Part shown: positions 30,684 through 43,100 of the stretch, piece after piece | Numbering within the stretch: position 1 is the first letter of the stretch | How the letters are laid out: each line of letters begins with the position of its first letter | DNA from: Rachicladosporium sp. CCFEE 5018 | Lineage: Eukaryota > Ascomycota > Dothideomycetes > Cladosporiales > Cladosporiaceae | Length of the DNA: 46,539 nucleotides | Assembly: GCA_002077045.2 (NCBI GenBank) | Contig: KZ111215.1 | Span: 1-46,539 of the forward strand | Direction: 5' to 3' | Program-made: the position numbers and the translations under genes | Notes under the pieces: model-generated | What the model saw: the letters and a program-made list of their open reading frames with translations, nothing else | The model's database searches: none | What the model was told of the DNA's origin: nothing

Positions 30684-32690
30684 GGCACCTTAGCTCGATA
30701 CATGGAGCAACAATGCAGTATCACAATCATCGGGGGATTGGTCCCTGAGCCTGACTCCAGCTAATGCGCAGGAAGCGATGTCACAAGCCGCTATCGATTG
30801 CCGCAAGTTGCCATGGGTGCCGTCTCTATAAAGTGCAACTGTCACCGGCACATCATCGATGTGGTGACCTCGCAGCAAGCTGAATGGGAGGCGATCGCGG
30901 AGTCATATCCAGCTTCTGGTGTGGCGCAACTCTATAGCGCGTCTCAGACTCACGGCCACTTGCCATTGGACGTATTTGTTGAGGCGGTCAGTGGCTAGAT
31001 TGTCAAGCGGATGCACTACAGCGGCTGGTGCACCTTGCGCGAGAGGGTTTTCAGGATTATGGAGGGCAACAGTGGACCGGGGAGCTCACTAGCGATAGGC
31101 GAGGACGTGGGACCTGTAACTTTGTTGGTAGTGAGGCTTCGGTTATCATCCTTGACAGCGATTGTGTGCCACCGTCAGCCCGATCATGCCGCGATTGAAC
31201 AGTCTTCGACATCCAGAATCCTGCTTGACCAGCCAGACAAGGTTGTCTGGTTCGTTTACCATTTTGCCGATGGTCTACGCGTGTATGACCGAGTGTGCCA
31301 TCGGATCCCTCCGTGAAATGATCGGGTGTCTTCCGTTCCCCGTTCGGCTCTGCTACGACCGGGTAGTCGGCGCCACTATCTTGGCGACATCCATCGTTGT
31401 ACTTACGTCGACTCCCAAGTTGTGAGACAGTTCTCAATCTTCAATCTTCGTGCGCGCAATCAGTCCGATGCCGGTCAGTGATGCGTTCGCAGAACTTATA
31501 GGAAGACACGCAACTTGTAACGCACCGACCCCATTCGACGATGCGAACATCTGTAAGCCTGTCTGTTACACAGACGGCAGGGGATCCCACCTCGCGCTCG
31601 TGCAATGGCTAGCTCAGGTAAGATCGATCGGCGATGGTTCTCGGCCAGATGCAGGTCCTATCGGATCTCTGACCCACCTCTGATCCACCTAACACAGATG
31701 GCCCACGATTCGATGAACGAGCCGTAGGGTCAACTACATGATACACCCGAAGACAAGCAGCCACGCGCTGTCGCTTGCTACGCTGCTGGTATACTTGACA
31801 GCAGAGTAGCACTAACAGGAGCCATCTCTACGGACCGTGGGCGGCATCAGGGGTACGGCAGTAACATGGCTCGCGTCTCGCGTAGCAACAGTCCACTCCT
31901 TGCCCTGTTCCTTCAAGCACCCACACGCCGAGGACATTCACGCCCTTGATAGCAACAGGGGTAGCGATCGCAAGGACCGTATTGAGCGATACAAGGTCGA
32001 CGTCTTTTGTTAAAGCTGCCAAGACTGTTCAGTTCCATGGAGGGCGTGGAAGACGGAGCGCTGAGCCATGCCGCCGCTGGCTGCGTGGGCACGCTTTGAG
32101 TCTTTGATGGACTTGTCTGTTGCGAAACCGGCACCATCGGAGGCGGGCGTTCCACCGCCGCAGTCGGCTCCTTCTTGGACCTCGTGCTACGAGCTCCGCT
32201 AGCGCATCGATCGTTTCGGCTATTAATCTCGGTGCATAAACGCACGCGAGGACACCCGGCCTCGGTTCTCCCTATCATGGGCCAAACGACAGCGACCGAT
32301 GCATTCTCCGCTGTGCCTCTGGTGATCGTACTACATGCAACGGCGCAGGATGATCATGTTCCCATTCCAAATATCCAGATATGTGCGATGATTGACTAGC
32401 CATGGCAAGATCAATCTTGGCAGATGCCGCATGCAAGATGCGGGCGTTACCACCGACGTCTCGAACATGGAGCGAACATGCAAGTGCGCGTCTTCCGTGT
32501 GTTGATTCGGTGGATAAACGACAGAATCTAGACCGTGAGCAACCCTGCGCCTCATCTCGAAGCGCTACTCGAGCATGGCGATCAGTTGCGCTGCTGTGGT
32601 GTATGACTTGTGGCGCATGCTTCATCAACAACACTAACTGGCTCGCCGCGTTCTAGCACGGAATCGGATCCTTGAAAGGCACGCCGAGAC

Positions 32691-32709
32691 GGCTTACGGC
32701 TTACGGCTT
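32691..32709 (+). repeat. Short tandem repeat, 7-bp unit
   Basis: GGCTTAC twice followed by GGCTT: 2.7 copies of a 7-bp unit. It lies 25 bp before the inverted repeat at 32734. Confidence 0.7.
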
Positions 32710-32733
32710 GTCACGGGAGCCCGATTTCTAGGC

Positions 32734-32758
32734 TCGAGCTACTCAAACCGTAGCTCGA
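32734..32758. repeat. Inverted repeat, 9-bp arms
   Basis: TCGAGCTAC, a 7-base spacer TCAAACC, then GTAGCTCGA: perfect 9-bp arms. It could form a small hairpin in RNA or bind a dimeric factor. It lies 304 bp before the aminotransferase start. Confidence 0.6.
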
Positions 32759-33061
32759 AGTCAATACACGCTTAAGTTCACTTCGTTCCACAGCACAGCA
32801 AACCTAGATGTAGCCGTCATTGGAATACGGACAGACGCCTATGCAGGACGTCTGCCGACCGCCCACTGGCGCCAACGAGATATGGTGGCTGGCCGGCATT
32901 GTACCTGCAAGGCTCCCTGGACTTTCTGATAGTTGTCTCACAATGGCTGTATGGTATCATAAGTATATCAGTCTCTATATTTCTTGCCCCGTCATTCGTT
33001 GATAGTTCAACCTTCTTTTGCCTTCGTTTGTCTCCTCGGTATTTCTTCTATACAATCGATC

Positions 33062-34725
33062 ATGGGGTCAATCGGAGAAGACGAAGTGAAGCACAACAAC
33101 ACGACAGACCTGGGATCGCTGCTCCATGAGACGAGTTTGACATCCAAGAAGTCCACGTCTGCAGTACTCCATCGCTCCCTCCACCACGATCCCCACCAAG
33201 CCGTCCACGCGAAGGGCAACTATCTCTACCTCAGCAATGGTCAGAAGATCTTCGATGCCACGGGTGGAGCAGCTGTCGCTTGTCTTGGTAGCAACGACGA
33301 GCGGTATGTACCCCCAAGTCAAGATTGCAATAATTGACTGATCTTGAAACAGGGTTGCGAGAGCCTTGATTCAACAATTGACAAACGGCGTTTCGTACTG
33401 CCACTCGCTGTTTTTCGCGACAGATGCGGTAGAGCAGCTCGCATCGCTGCTGACTTCTTCCACCAACAACATCATGACACGAGCGTTCTTCACGTCAAGC
33501 GGAAGTGAAGCCATTGAAGCCGCATTGAAGATGGCCAGACAATACTTCCTCGAAAAGCAACAGCCCGAGCCGCGAAGGACGCACTTTATCGGAAGAGAGC
33601 AGAGCTACCACGGTACTACTCTTGGTGCACTCGGCGTCGGCGGCCACCGAGCTCGTCGCAAACTGTATGAGCCTATGTTGAGCAAGAACGCAAGCTTCGT
33701 CAGTGCATGTTTCAGCTACCGAGGCCGTCTGTCCATCGACGAAACCGACAAAGCGTACGTCGCCCGACTTGAAGCCGAGCTCGAGGCCGAGTTCCAGAAA
33801 GTCGGACCTCGCAATGTCGTCGCCTTCATCGCAGAGCCCATTGTGGGAGCGGCGTTGGGCTGTGTGCCGTCCGTACCGGGCTACTTCGCCGCGATGCGCC
33901 GGGTGTGCGATAAGCATGGCGCGCTGCTCATCATGGACGAGATCATGTGCGGAACAGGGCGAGTCGGCCCAGCACCATGTGCAGCATACCCGAACCCACT
34001 GCACGCTTGGCAGGACCCCTCCGTGGGTGTCGCTCCGGATATCATGACCATGGGCAAGGCGCTTGGTGGTGGTGTGCTGCCCGTTGCTGCCATGCTCGTC
34101 AATAAGAGGGTAGTAAATGTGTTTGCACAAGGGTCAGGGGCCTTCTCACATGGTCAAACATACCAGGCTCACCCACTTGCGTGCCGAGCAGCGCTTGAGG
34201 TGCAGCAGATTATCAAGAACGACGACCTGGTCAGCAATGTTCATGAGCAAGGTGCCTTGCTCGGTAAGCTGCTCAAAAGAAGCCTTGTGGACCATCCTTG
34301 CGTTGGCGACATAAGAGGACAGGGTCTGTTTTGGGGCATCGAGTTCGTACAAGACAAGTCGAGTAAGGAACCATTTGACTCGGCGGACGGCATAGCGACT
34401 GGCATTCACGAACTAGGTATGTGGGCTGCCTGCCATAATTTACTCATAGCGTGCTAATGGTCCCCTAGGTATGCGGCCGCCATTCAACATCAGTATTTAT
34501 CCTGGTAACGGCTCCTGCGATGGCGAGCGTGGCGATCACATCTTGCTTGCTCCCGCCTTCAATGTTACCAAGGTCGATATCGAGCACATTGTCGGCACTG
34601 TCACACGAGTGATCGAGACCTACTTCCATAGCAAGCTGTCATTACCACATGTTGTGAGTGGTTATCATAGACCTGCTACCGTCTGGGATAGTACTGACTA
34701 GCTCCAGGAGAAGGACTTCTCTTAA
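33062..34725 (+). CDS. Class III PLP aminotransferase (omega-aminotransferase family)
   Basis: Four exons: 33062-33303, 33353-34416, 34469-34653 and 34702-34725; introns 49, 52 and 48 bp. The last intron has GTGAGT, TACTGAC and TAG, so the protein ends HVLQEKDFS rather than reading on to the stop at 34699-34701; 504 residues. Fold-type I enzyme. Family features: FDATGGAAVACLG (substrate entry), TSSGSEAIEAALKMAR (phosphate-binding), SYHGTTLGALGV, AEPIVGA, LIMDEIMCGTGR (the Asp that binds the pyridine N) and MTMGKALGGG (the Schiff-base Lys). Related to 4-aminobutyrate and diaminopelargonate aminotransferases; the fungal group has no settled substrate. No targeting signal is evident, suggesting the cytosol. 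It stands alone between two gene-poor stretches, with no pathway partner in view. Confidence 0.9.
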
Positions 34726-36949
34726 AGCCATGCCACTCGGCGACACTTCTGTCCTCACTCTCGTTGGAGATTTGGTTAGAATACCCAGGAACACCGGAGT
34801 GTCCACGAGGCGCCTATGTTGGTCATTCAGTGAACGTCATCTGCGGTGATCGATTGACTCGCCGTGCCAAGGAATCCATAAGCGATGAAGCTAGAGCACG
34901 ACAAGCAGTAATGTAAACCATCTTTTGCCGCGCTCCGCATCAGATGCATCTCGCCCTGCATAGAACATTATGTGCGATTCCGGTACAGTGGCATAGCGCC
35001 CCGAAGCCTGGTGCCTCTGCCGCAGCCAGGTCCGATTCCATGGAGCTGGGCCTCGACCTCACTCTTCGGGAAATGAGCCGGTTCGACAACGAATGGCTGA
35101 CAGCGGCGCCTGCTCCGGTTCGTGATTGCAGTGTGAATCATGCCCGCGGTGGACTTGTGACCGCAAGAGACGGCATGCATCGTGCAGGGTCGAATCTTTG
35201 ACTGCTCATTTGATCGACACACTGGTGTGGCTGCCGCGCTTTGTTGGGAGCGTTGCGGAATCACAAATACGATGGTTCTGCGGCACACCGTGCAGCCAAG
35301 CCATCATAAGTGACAGCGAGGTGCGCGACTGGATGACGCTGCGGCTTGACAGTGACGTCTTTGACGCCGATAATAGGGCACTGTCGATGCGGTATGAGGC
35401 AATGTTGGCAGTAGTCGAACATACCAAAGTGGTACAAATGTGCGATGTTCTAGTCAGCTCACACTGCCCGGTATGCCATGTCACGCGCGATCATTGATGA
35501 CAATTTCCGGTACACTGGGTCCCGTCAACGCCTCATGACCGCGGACCGGGTTAGTCGATGTTACACGACATAAACCGATCCCACTTCACTTCTCCATATG
35601 CCCAACTCTCTCGTGGAAAGACCACACTATAACAATGACAAAAAGCCTTGCCAAGGCCACGAAGCCGCATGAACCCGCACTTCAGGGCATGCCGATCTAC
35701 GCGGGCGAGTCAAGTACATGGTCTCGGGCCAATAACGTGTATGGCCTATGCCTATGGCATACGAGATGTGATATGTAGCGCAGAGGTCTGCATTCACTCC
35801 CGCGGCTACGCGGAGTTTGCTACATACCTTCCCCACGTCCACCACGGGGGATACAAGGGTCCAAGAGTTGATAGCGATATGGACCTAAGAAATGGATCCA
35901 CATAGCGCAGGACGGCGTCGCGCGCTAGATGCGAGAAGGGCATGGGGTGCTGGTGGCTCAGCAAAGATCGGTCCGCTTCTCCAGCATGTGGTCAGGAGTT
36001 CGACCTGGTGTGGCATAGACTAGATTAGCACCCGATTTGCTGTTCGTGGAACATTCTCCCGATCTCTGCCAAGTTTGCCATGCGAATATACTTTCCGAAG
36101 ATGGCCTGTCTCCAAGGCATGAGGTGTGGAAAGAGTTACCGCTTGCCGACCTTCGGGTTGCCGAACCGAACACGGCCCGAACTGTACCAGACTTTACCTC
36201 CATGATGTGCCGATGTGAGGGATTAACGACCGGCTATATCGTGACATACGATCATCTCCTCGGGTGTAGGGGTCTTTCGGTGTATCTACCAGCACTTCGG
36301 GTTAGGACCGATATAGCCAGTGAACGCAAGCTCACAAAGTTGAGTCTAGTAGGGATGGAGCTTCGTTATAGTTCACTAGAAATGATGTGCATCATGTACG
36401 GTAGTGGATTCTGGAGCTTCATCTGCGCTGGGACAGACTGGCGCGCGACTCGCCAAGGCACTAAGAAATCCGGTTCCAGTGAAGCGTAATATAATCACGG
36501 CATAGTTTTGCCGGCGTGATGGACCCATCGACGACGCTGCGTCGTACCCTTTTATCAGTGCAGGTTTCTAGCTACATCCTGTAGGTTGCTAGACCGCCTA
36601 TGCGAACAAGAGCGCGAGCTTCGATCTCGCCGGTGTGTCACGGCAGATCACTCCTCTGTCCAGACTATCGGCCAGAGTGAGTCTGCTTTCTAGCACTCCC
36701 ACAAGCCGTGTCACTCGGGACCAGGTTGCAGCGCCCAATTCCGAGCACTAAACCTGTAGCTCCCTTCTCAGAGCAGCTCAGTATCGTTGCGAGTGATGTA
36801 TGTTGCGGCCGAGAAGTGCCTCACTGCTAGGCTCCAGTGCGGCTTTAATCCCATCGATTGGCATCCACATTGATCGCAGGTCTGCAGCGGGGTGCCATAC
36901 GAAGGACCTGCTTTCTGAAAATGCACCGCGCACATCGCACCGTCCAATC
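34726..36949. other. Gene-poor interval right of the aminotransferase
   Basis: 2.2 kb. The longest frame, 36037-36489 (+, 150 codons), has no ATG until codon 55, no motif I know and no flanking splice sites. No transposase or reverse transcriptase motif found in any frame. It holds the 3' UTRs of the aminotransferase (+) and SRP19 (-) genes. Confidence 0.4.
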
Positions 36950-37869
36950 TCATCGCTTCTTCTTGTCTTTCTTCTGCACAGCTCCACCTCCACCAGCACC
37001 TCCTCCCCCGCCACCTCCGCCCATCATACTGCTAAGACCTGCCGGCAGACTTGGCATGCCCTGTCCGCCGCCAGCACTCTGCAGCTCCTTCATCATGTCT
37101 TGCATCATGTTATCACTGATACCGCCGCCGGACAGTGCAGGCGAGTGCAGAGGCAAGATAGAGCTGATTTTGAAACCTCTTGGTACAGCAGGCGGTGGGA
37201 TCTTCTCCTTTTGTGGAGGTAGACCACGCATTTGCATCTTCATTGGGGAGTTCTCGTTTGTCGGGTGCGCTTTTAGATAGTCTGCAACGAGCTTGTACAG
37301 ATGATGCTCTTGTATGCAGGTCAGCCATGAATCGGAGATTGACGGTCGGATTACAACTCACTGTTCTTCACGTTCCTGTCCACAGCTTTGCCGTCCTTCT
37401 TCACCAATACCCGTATCCTCCCTGGGTTTGCCCAGTCCTTCGGATGCGACTTGTGCGGCTCGAATACAACGCGAAACGGGATATTCTGCGAGTCTCCAAT
37501 GTACTGCAGTGCCTCCACGATCTCCCTAGCCAGCGGACAGTCCACAGCATCCTCCATCTTCACCCTCCTTCCCTCTTCCCGTGATCGTGACGCATCGAAG
37601 TACACAGGATATAGACACTGATATTGCTTCGCGCTCTCTGTTGCTTGCCGCTCTCGCTGTAGCCGTTCCTTCTCGCTGACCTGTGGATTTGCGCCGCCTT
37701 GATTTGCGAGCATTTGCTGCATGAAGTCTGGGTCCAGGCGAGACTGAAAGGGATCACTGGCTGGCGCAAGGGTATTCTGACCGGGTCGAGCGAAGTCGAA
37801 GGCTTCCTCGAGGTCGACCTCCTCGGGGTCGGAGACATCGTCGACTTCTTCTATTCGTGGGTTCGCCAT
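36950..37869 (-). CDS. sec65: Signal recognition particle 19-kDa subunit (SRP19/Sec65)
   Basis: RNA-binding subunit of the signal recognition particle, needed to assemble SRP54 onto SRP RNA for co-translational ER targeting. Exons 37869-37362 and 37308-36950, intron 53 bp (GTGAGT...ACAAG), 288 residues. The SRP19 core starts near residue 84 with CLYPVYFDASRSREEGRRV, then VDCPLAREIVEALQYIG, PKDWANPGRIRVLVKK and, after the intron, HHLYKLVADYLKAHPT. An acidic N-terminal extension (EEVDDVSDPEEVDLEEAFDF) and a glycine-rich, Lys-tailed C-terminus (MMGGGGGGGGAGGGG, KKDKKKR) flank it, as in yeast Sec65, which is larger than human SRP19. The acceptor could be one AG further on, but only the chosen one keeps the frame. 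Confidence 0.93.
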
Positions 37870-38367
37870 TTTGGCTTTTGGAAGTGGTTAGGTATACGTT
37901 CTTCTTGACTAATCGCAGCCCACGACACTGCGATCTATCAGAATATGTCGGAAGGGGGTCTTCACCTTGCACGATGGACGACCGGGTAGTATGTAGTGGG
38001 TTGAATCGATGTCTAATTTGGTATCACAAGAGCAATATCCGGGCGCGAGTCATGTAGCACTCGCTCTGCCGCTACTTGGATGATCACCAACGATACACTG
38101 TACAATACTCACTATACTGCCTCGGAGATCCAAAGGAATGGCATGCTAGGTCATTGAACCTCCAATCCACACAAAGCGCTTGCTGCGCTCTGTGCATCCT
38201 TGTCACGGAGGACAGTGAATACGCTGAAAAGCTTGTACTTCCCTTGTAGAAGTTATGGCTGTAGCACGTGAATCAGCAAAACAAAGACGCGATCAGATCA
38301 GTTCACCTCGTCAATACTTTGACACAGTTCTATTCGGCCCAGCATTGATTTCTTAGTTCCATCAGCC
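37870..38367. promoter_or_regulatory. Divergent spacer between SRP19 and the endonuclease gene
   Basis: 498 bp between divergent starts. No obvious TATA box or repeated motif. Confidence 0.35.
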
Positions 38368-39507
38368 ATGACCGGAGCAATCTCGCCGCCGCCTCTGAAA
38401 CGGAGAAAGCTGGCAGCAGACTCTTCAGTCCCTTATGTGGCAAAGGCATCCGTCACGGTCGATATGTATAGCTGGAACGTCAATGGAATTGGCCCTTTCG
38501 TCCAACAATCGATCACGTCCTTCTTCAAGTCAACGGGCAAGCCTGAATCGTCGTCAGTCTCTGCCTGTCCGTCCCTCAGGGAGTTCCTGAGATCACACAG
38601 TTGGCCGACCTTCCTGTTGTTGCAGGAAGTCAAGATCCGAGCAGATGACACGCAGACTCGTCGTGCTGTTCAACGGGCTGTGTCACGTCAAGCTGGCGAG
38701 GCTGAAGACACGCCAGACTATGTGGCTCACTTCACGCTGCCGAAAGACCCACACAACGCTCGAGGCTTCGGAGGCAAGGTCTATGGTGTATGCAGCATCA
38801 ATCGGAAGGACTTCTTCGACAATTACGTCGAGCGTGTTCGCGACGTGACTTGGGATCAAGAGGGACGCTTCTCGGTCATTGAGACGAAGGCTATCGGCGA
38901 CGTGCCCAAGATGGCCATCTGCAATGTCTACATGGTGAATGGGACTGACAATTCGTACAAGGACGCATTGACAGGCGAAGTGAAGGGTACGAGACATGAT
39001 CGAAAGCTTGCTGTCCACGCTTTGCTTGCTGCTGAATGTCGCAAGCTCGTTAGTGAAGGATACGAGGTTATCGTTTCTGGGGACATCAATATCGCTCGTG
39101 CACCCATCGATGGCCATCCGAACCTCAGGACCACTCCGCAGCAGCATGTGCTAAATCGTCAAGACTTCGAGAGGCGATTCTTTGGTACGCCAAATTGTGT
39201 TGCTTTGGCTGCCGATGATCATGCTACGAAGGAAATTGCTGGCAACTCGCCCATCACTGGACTGGGGATGGTCGATGTCTTCCGCAAGCTACACCCAAGC
39301 ACGAGAGCATACTCATACTACCCACGGGGTAGACCGTTCGGCAGTAGTTGTGATCGCGTCGACATGATATTGTGCTCGCCCCGGCTAGCTGCAAAGTGTA
39401 CTGCTGCTAGCATATTGGCAACACCTGGTGATCGAGGGCCAAGCGATCATGTTCCGATCCATGCATCGTTCGCTTTTGACGAAGTCGAGATCGCGGGAGA
39501 CGCATGA
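38368..39507 (+). CDS. ExoIII-like (AP) endonuclease, EEP family
   Basis: Intronless, 379 residues. Endonuclease/exonuclease/phosphatase fold: SWNVNGI (catalytic Asn), LLLQEVK (the metal-binding Glu), GFGGKVYGVCSIN, NVYMVNGT, VSGDINIARAPID (Asp and Asn of the active site), RVDMILCS and SDHVPIHASF (the Asp-His end motif). The residue set matches metal-dependent AP endonucleases of the ExoIII/APE family, used in base excision repair. An N-terminal basic patch (LKRRKLA) may be a nuclear signal. The C-terminal zinc-finger of Apn2 is absent, and it is not the larger canonical Apn2, so it is probably one of the shorter fungal paralogues. Its exact DNA or RNA substrate is not determined by the sequence. 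Confidence 0.88.
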   Translation: MTGAISPPPLKRRKLAADSSVPYVAKASVTVDMYSWNVNGIGPFVQQSITSFFKSTGKPESSSVSACPSLREFLRSHSWPTFLLLQEVKIRADDTQTRRAVQRAVSRQAGEAEDTPDYVAHFTLPKDPHNARGFGGKVYGVCSINRKDFFDNYVERVRDVTWDQEGRFSVIETKAIGDVPKMAICNVYMVNGTDNSYKDALTGEVKGTRHDRKLAVHALLAAECRKLVSEGYEVIVSGDINIARAPIDGHPNLRTTPQQHVLNRQDFERRFFGTPNCVALAADDHATKEIAGNSPITGLGMVDVFRKLHPSTRAYSYYPRGRPFGSSCDRVDMILCSPRLAAKCTAASILATPGDRGPSDHVPIHASFAFDEVEIAGDA

Positions 39508-40190
39508 AAGGCGTGTTCTGAGGTCAGCCCTATTGGTGCTGCAGTCCAATTGTACGATGCAGTCGATTTCGGCCTCGATAGGCGCGTCTCGCTTGCAAGC
39601 CGTGCCGCTGCAAGGACATGGGTCCAACAAGATTTCCGACAGCCACTTCATATCGGCAACACCTCGTGGATGTAGAAATGTCATGAGTGAAGATAACAAG
39701 CCCGCGCACACAACGCACCGTTCATCAGCATCACCTGCTCATGTTATTGCCTCACGACCTCTCAAACCTTCGCATCGGCGCTCACATGAAACAGCCAAGA
39801 TAGACTTCTGAACGGCGCGGCAGGCGCGTGGAGAAGCGCCTTCCCTTATTTCACTGTGACGTATCTGGCGCGCGGTCGCGTATGCACAAGCATTGGCCAC
39901 GGACCTCATGCACAACATGACAATTCCAAGGCCAGGCCGCTCTTGCTTTGATTGTGGTCAATAGGCTCTCTTGTAACGATCTTCATTCTGTCGTTCACCA
40001 TCGCGCCTCCTACCCAATACCACCTGAGCACGGCTGGCCGGCAAATCACATTCATAATATCGTGCTGCATCATAACCCTTACTCGCGAAGCCAAGTCAAC
40101 TGTCAAAGCACAGAGCATGCACTCGCCGCAAGAGAGGGACAGTCAGTACATTTGAAGGCTTCCGCCCGGGTAGCGTGGATAGAACACAGC
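39508..40190 (+). other. Spacer between the endonuclease and CSC1-type genes
   Basis: 683 bp holding the endonuclease 3' UTR and the promoter of the channel gene. Nothing else recognised. Confidence 0.35.
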
Positions 40191-43100
40191 ATGTCGACCG
40201 CACCGAGCCCCTCGGCGACCAGTGCCACCTTTGGAGATTTGCTCAATGGCAACTCAGGAGCAGCACTGCAAGCAGAGAACATCACCTGGGGTGCACTCAT
40301 CGGAGCCATAGGCATCTCGTTTGCTTCCTTCGGCGCACAGACATTCGCATTCGTGCTGCTACGATGGCGGCTGTCACGAATATAGTAAGTCCACGCAGAC
40401 CTTCAGGAAGACAAAGCGGCATCCTCACACTTTACAGTCGTCCACGCACATATCTCGTCCCCGAACGCGAGCGAGTCGCTCCTCCGCCGCACGGAGTCAT
40501 AGCATGGCTCAAGCCCATCTTCGCCACACCGAGTCTGCAGTTCATCCAGAAGAGTGGTCTCGATGCGTACTTCTTCCTACGATACCTACGCATGCTACTA
40601 AAAATCTTCGTACCCCTAGCATTACTGCTACTACCTATCCTGCTTCCCATCAATCGCTTCTCGGGTGGCGATACGGAGTCCAAGGGTATCTCGATCCTCT
40701 CAATTTCAAACGTGGCGCCCGAGCACACGGGTCACAGACTCTGGGCACATCTGTTCTTGGCGATCACTGTGGTCATTTACGTGTGCTATGTGATCTTTAA
40801 GGAGCTGCGCGGCTACATTCGCGTTCGACAGGCGTACCTGACCAGTCCACAACATCGCATCCGCGCCTCAGCCACTACAGTGCTAGTCACTGGCATTCCG
40901 AAGAAGTGGCTGACCACCGAAGCACTCGATGGGCTCTACGACGTCTTCCCAGGTGGCATTCGAAACATCTGGATCAATCGCAATTTCGATGAGTTGGCCG
41001 ACAAGATCTCGCTCAGGGATAAGTTCGCTAAGAGCCTCGAAGACGCTGAGACGAACCTGATCAAGCTGTGCCGGACGAAGTATCTTAAGAAGATGAAGAA
41101 GGAAGGTGCGAGCAAAGAAAGGCTCGAGGAGGCGCGGGAACTTACATCGATGGGCAATGATAACATGAAGGTGGGCATGGACGGTAAGTTGAAAGAGAAA
41201 CCGGGGGATGAGGCGACGACAGATGGGCGTCCACCCGTTCCAAGCAAGAACTCGGACGAAGTGCCACTACGTGACAGCTCCGAGACGGCGGTGGATTCCT
41301 CTGCTATTGACAACTCAGCCGACCTGAAAGCCAACCCGGATCAGAAGGTCTCAGGCAGTAAGTGGGCAGAGAAGCTTCAGTTCTGGAAGAAAGACAAGAA
41401 GGAAGAAGTCAAACAAGTATATCCTGAGGCGCTTAGTCCCGAGTTTGACGACGACAAAGACGAAGACGCTCTGTGGCGGACGTACATCGCGGCTAAGGAC
41501 CGCGAAACGATGCGCCTGCCGATTGTCGACCAAACTTGGTTCCCATCTCTTCCCCTCATGGGCAAGCAAGTGGATCGTATCTACTACCTTCGCCGCGAGG
41601 TCGCTCGCCTCAATCTTGAGATCCAAGCAGACCAAAACAACGTCGAGAAGTACCCCTTCATGAACAGCGCCTTCATCCAATTCAACCATCAAGTCGCCGC
41701 ACACATGGCCTGCCAAGCAGTGAGTCACCATGTGCCGAATCATATGTCGCCCCGCACCGTCGAAATCAGCCCGAATGACGTGCTCTGGGATAATATGTCG
41801 ATCAAGTGGTGGGAGAGGTACATCAGATTTTCCATCGTTGTAGCGATCAGTGTCGGACTGGTGATCTTCTACGCGATACCAGTTACATTCTCCTCGCTAC
41901 TGGCGAACATCAGCGTCATTTCGACGCAAGTACCTTGGCTGGGCTTCTTGACCACATGGCCGACTGCAGCCAAGAGTATCGTTTCTGGTGTGCTACCGCC
42001 TGCGATCGTACAGATTGTGCTCGTCCTGGTCCCGATCATTTACCGCTTCCTGGTTAAGCTCCAGGGCGTCTCCACTGGAAGCGCTCGCGAGACTGGCGTA
42101 CAGGGCTGGTACTTTGTCTTCCTGTTCATCCAGATTTTCCTGGTGGTGTCGATATCTGGTGGACTTCTCTCCTTTTTCTCGAAGGCTGCAAGTGACCCTC
42201 TGGGCGTCGCCAGTAATCTTGCGCAGACTATGCCGAAAGCTGCCAATTACTTCTTCTCCTACCTGACCATTCAGGGTCTGTCGAACTCGGCCAGCGCTCT
42301 GCTTCAGGTCGGTACGCTCTTCGGGTGGTTCGTCCTGGGTCCGCTGCTCGACAGCACGCCGCGAGCGAAATGGAGACGGCAGACTACGCTTCCGGAGGTG
42401 AAGTGGGGATCTTTCTTCCCGCCCTTCACAAACTTTGCTGTCATCGGCATCATCTACAGCGTCATTGCTCCGTTGATCATGTTCTTCATGATCATCATCT
42501 TCGGGCTGTACTGGATCGTATACAGGTACAACGTGCTGTACGTCTACCGCTTCCGAGAAGACACCGGCGGCGTGCTGTTTCCTCAGGCTGTCAATCAACT
42601 CTTCACCGGACTGTACATCATGGAAGTCTGCCTTGCCGGGTTCTTCTTCCTGGCCAGAGACCAAAATCAAAATGCCTCTTGCGTCCCTCAAGGCATCATT
42701 ATAATTATCGTGGGGTTGTTCACGGTGATTTACCACTTCATGCTCAACCAGACCTTCGCCCCACTCCTTCGCTATTTGCCGATCACACTCGAAGACGATG
42801 CCGTCATCCGCGATGAAGAGTTCGCGCGCGCACAAGCATCGAAGTTCGACTCAGCAGCGCAAGAAGACGAAGATTCATCGGCACCTGGCATCGAGCACCA
42901 GCTCGAGGACAGAGAGCGAGCCGAGACCGCCCAAGACGAAGCAGCCACGCGCAAAGAAGTAGAAGACATCGCACGTCGACGCAGCCATCCAGGCCTGACC
43001 AGCAACGCCTCCCACGACTCCTACCACAACCCGCAGACCCCCTCCCGCGACTCCTGGCACCGTAATGCGGGCCACAATACCCCAGATCAACCCCCAGCAC

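Larger units (their letters stand above)
30684..33061. other. Gene-poor interval left of the aminotransferase
   Basis: 2.4 kb without a convincing gene. Frames up to 126 codons overlap on both strands. On the minus strand at 32278-31828, two overlapping frames have protein-like text (KKEPTAAVERPPPMVPV and, in another frame, NTVLAIATPVAIKGVNVLGV), suggesting a frameshifted relic. A tandem GGCTTAC repeat and a 9-bp stem lie at 32691-32758. The right end should be the aminotransferase promoter. Confidence 0.4.

Noticed and set aside
34654..34701. Reading through to a TAG after GYHRPATVWDSTD as the aminotransferase C-terminus
   Set aside because: The bases form a textbook intron (GTGAGT, TACTGAC, TAG); splicing gives HVLQEKDFS, a more plausible end.
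36037..36489. 150-codon open frame on the plus strand
   Set aside because: It lacks an ATG until codon 55, shows no family motif and has no flanking splice sites.
41993..42835. 280-codon open frame on the minus strand
   Set aside because: It lies fully antisense to the conserved membrane part of the CSC1-type channel and has no family features; it is a mirror effect of codon bias.
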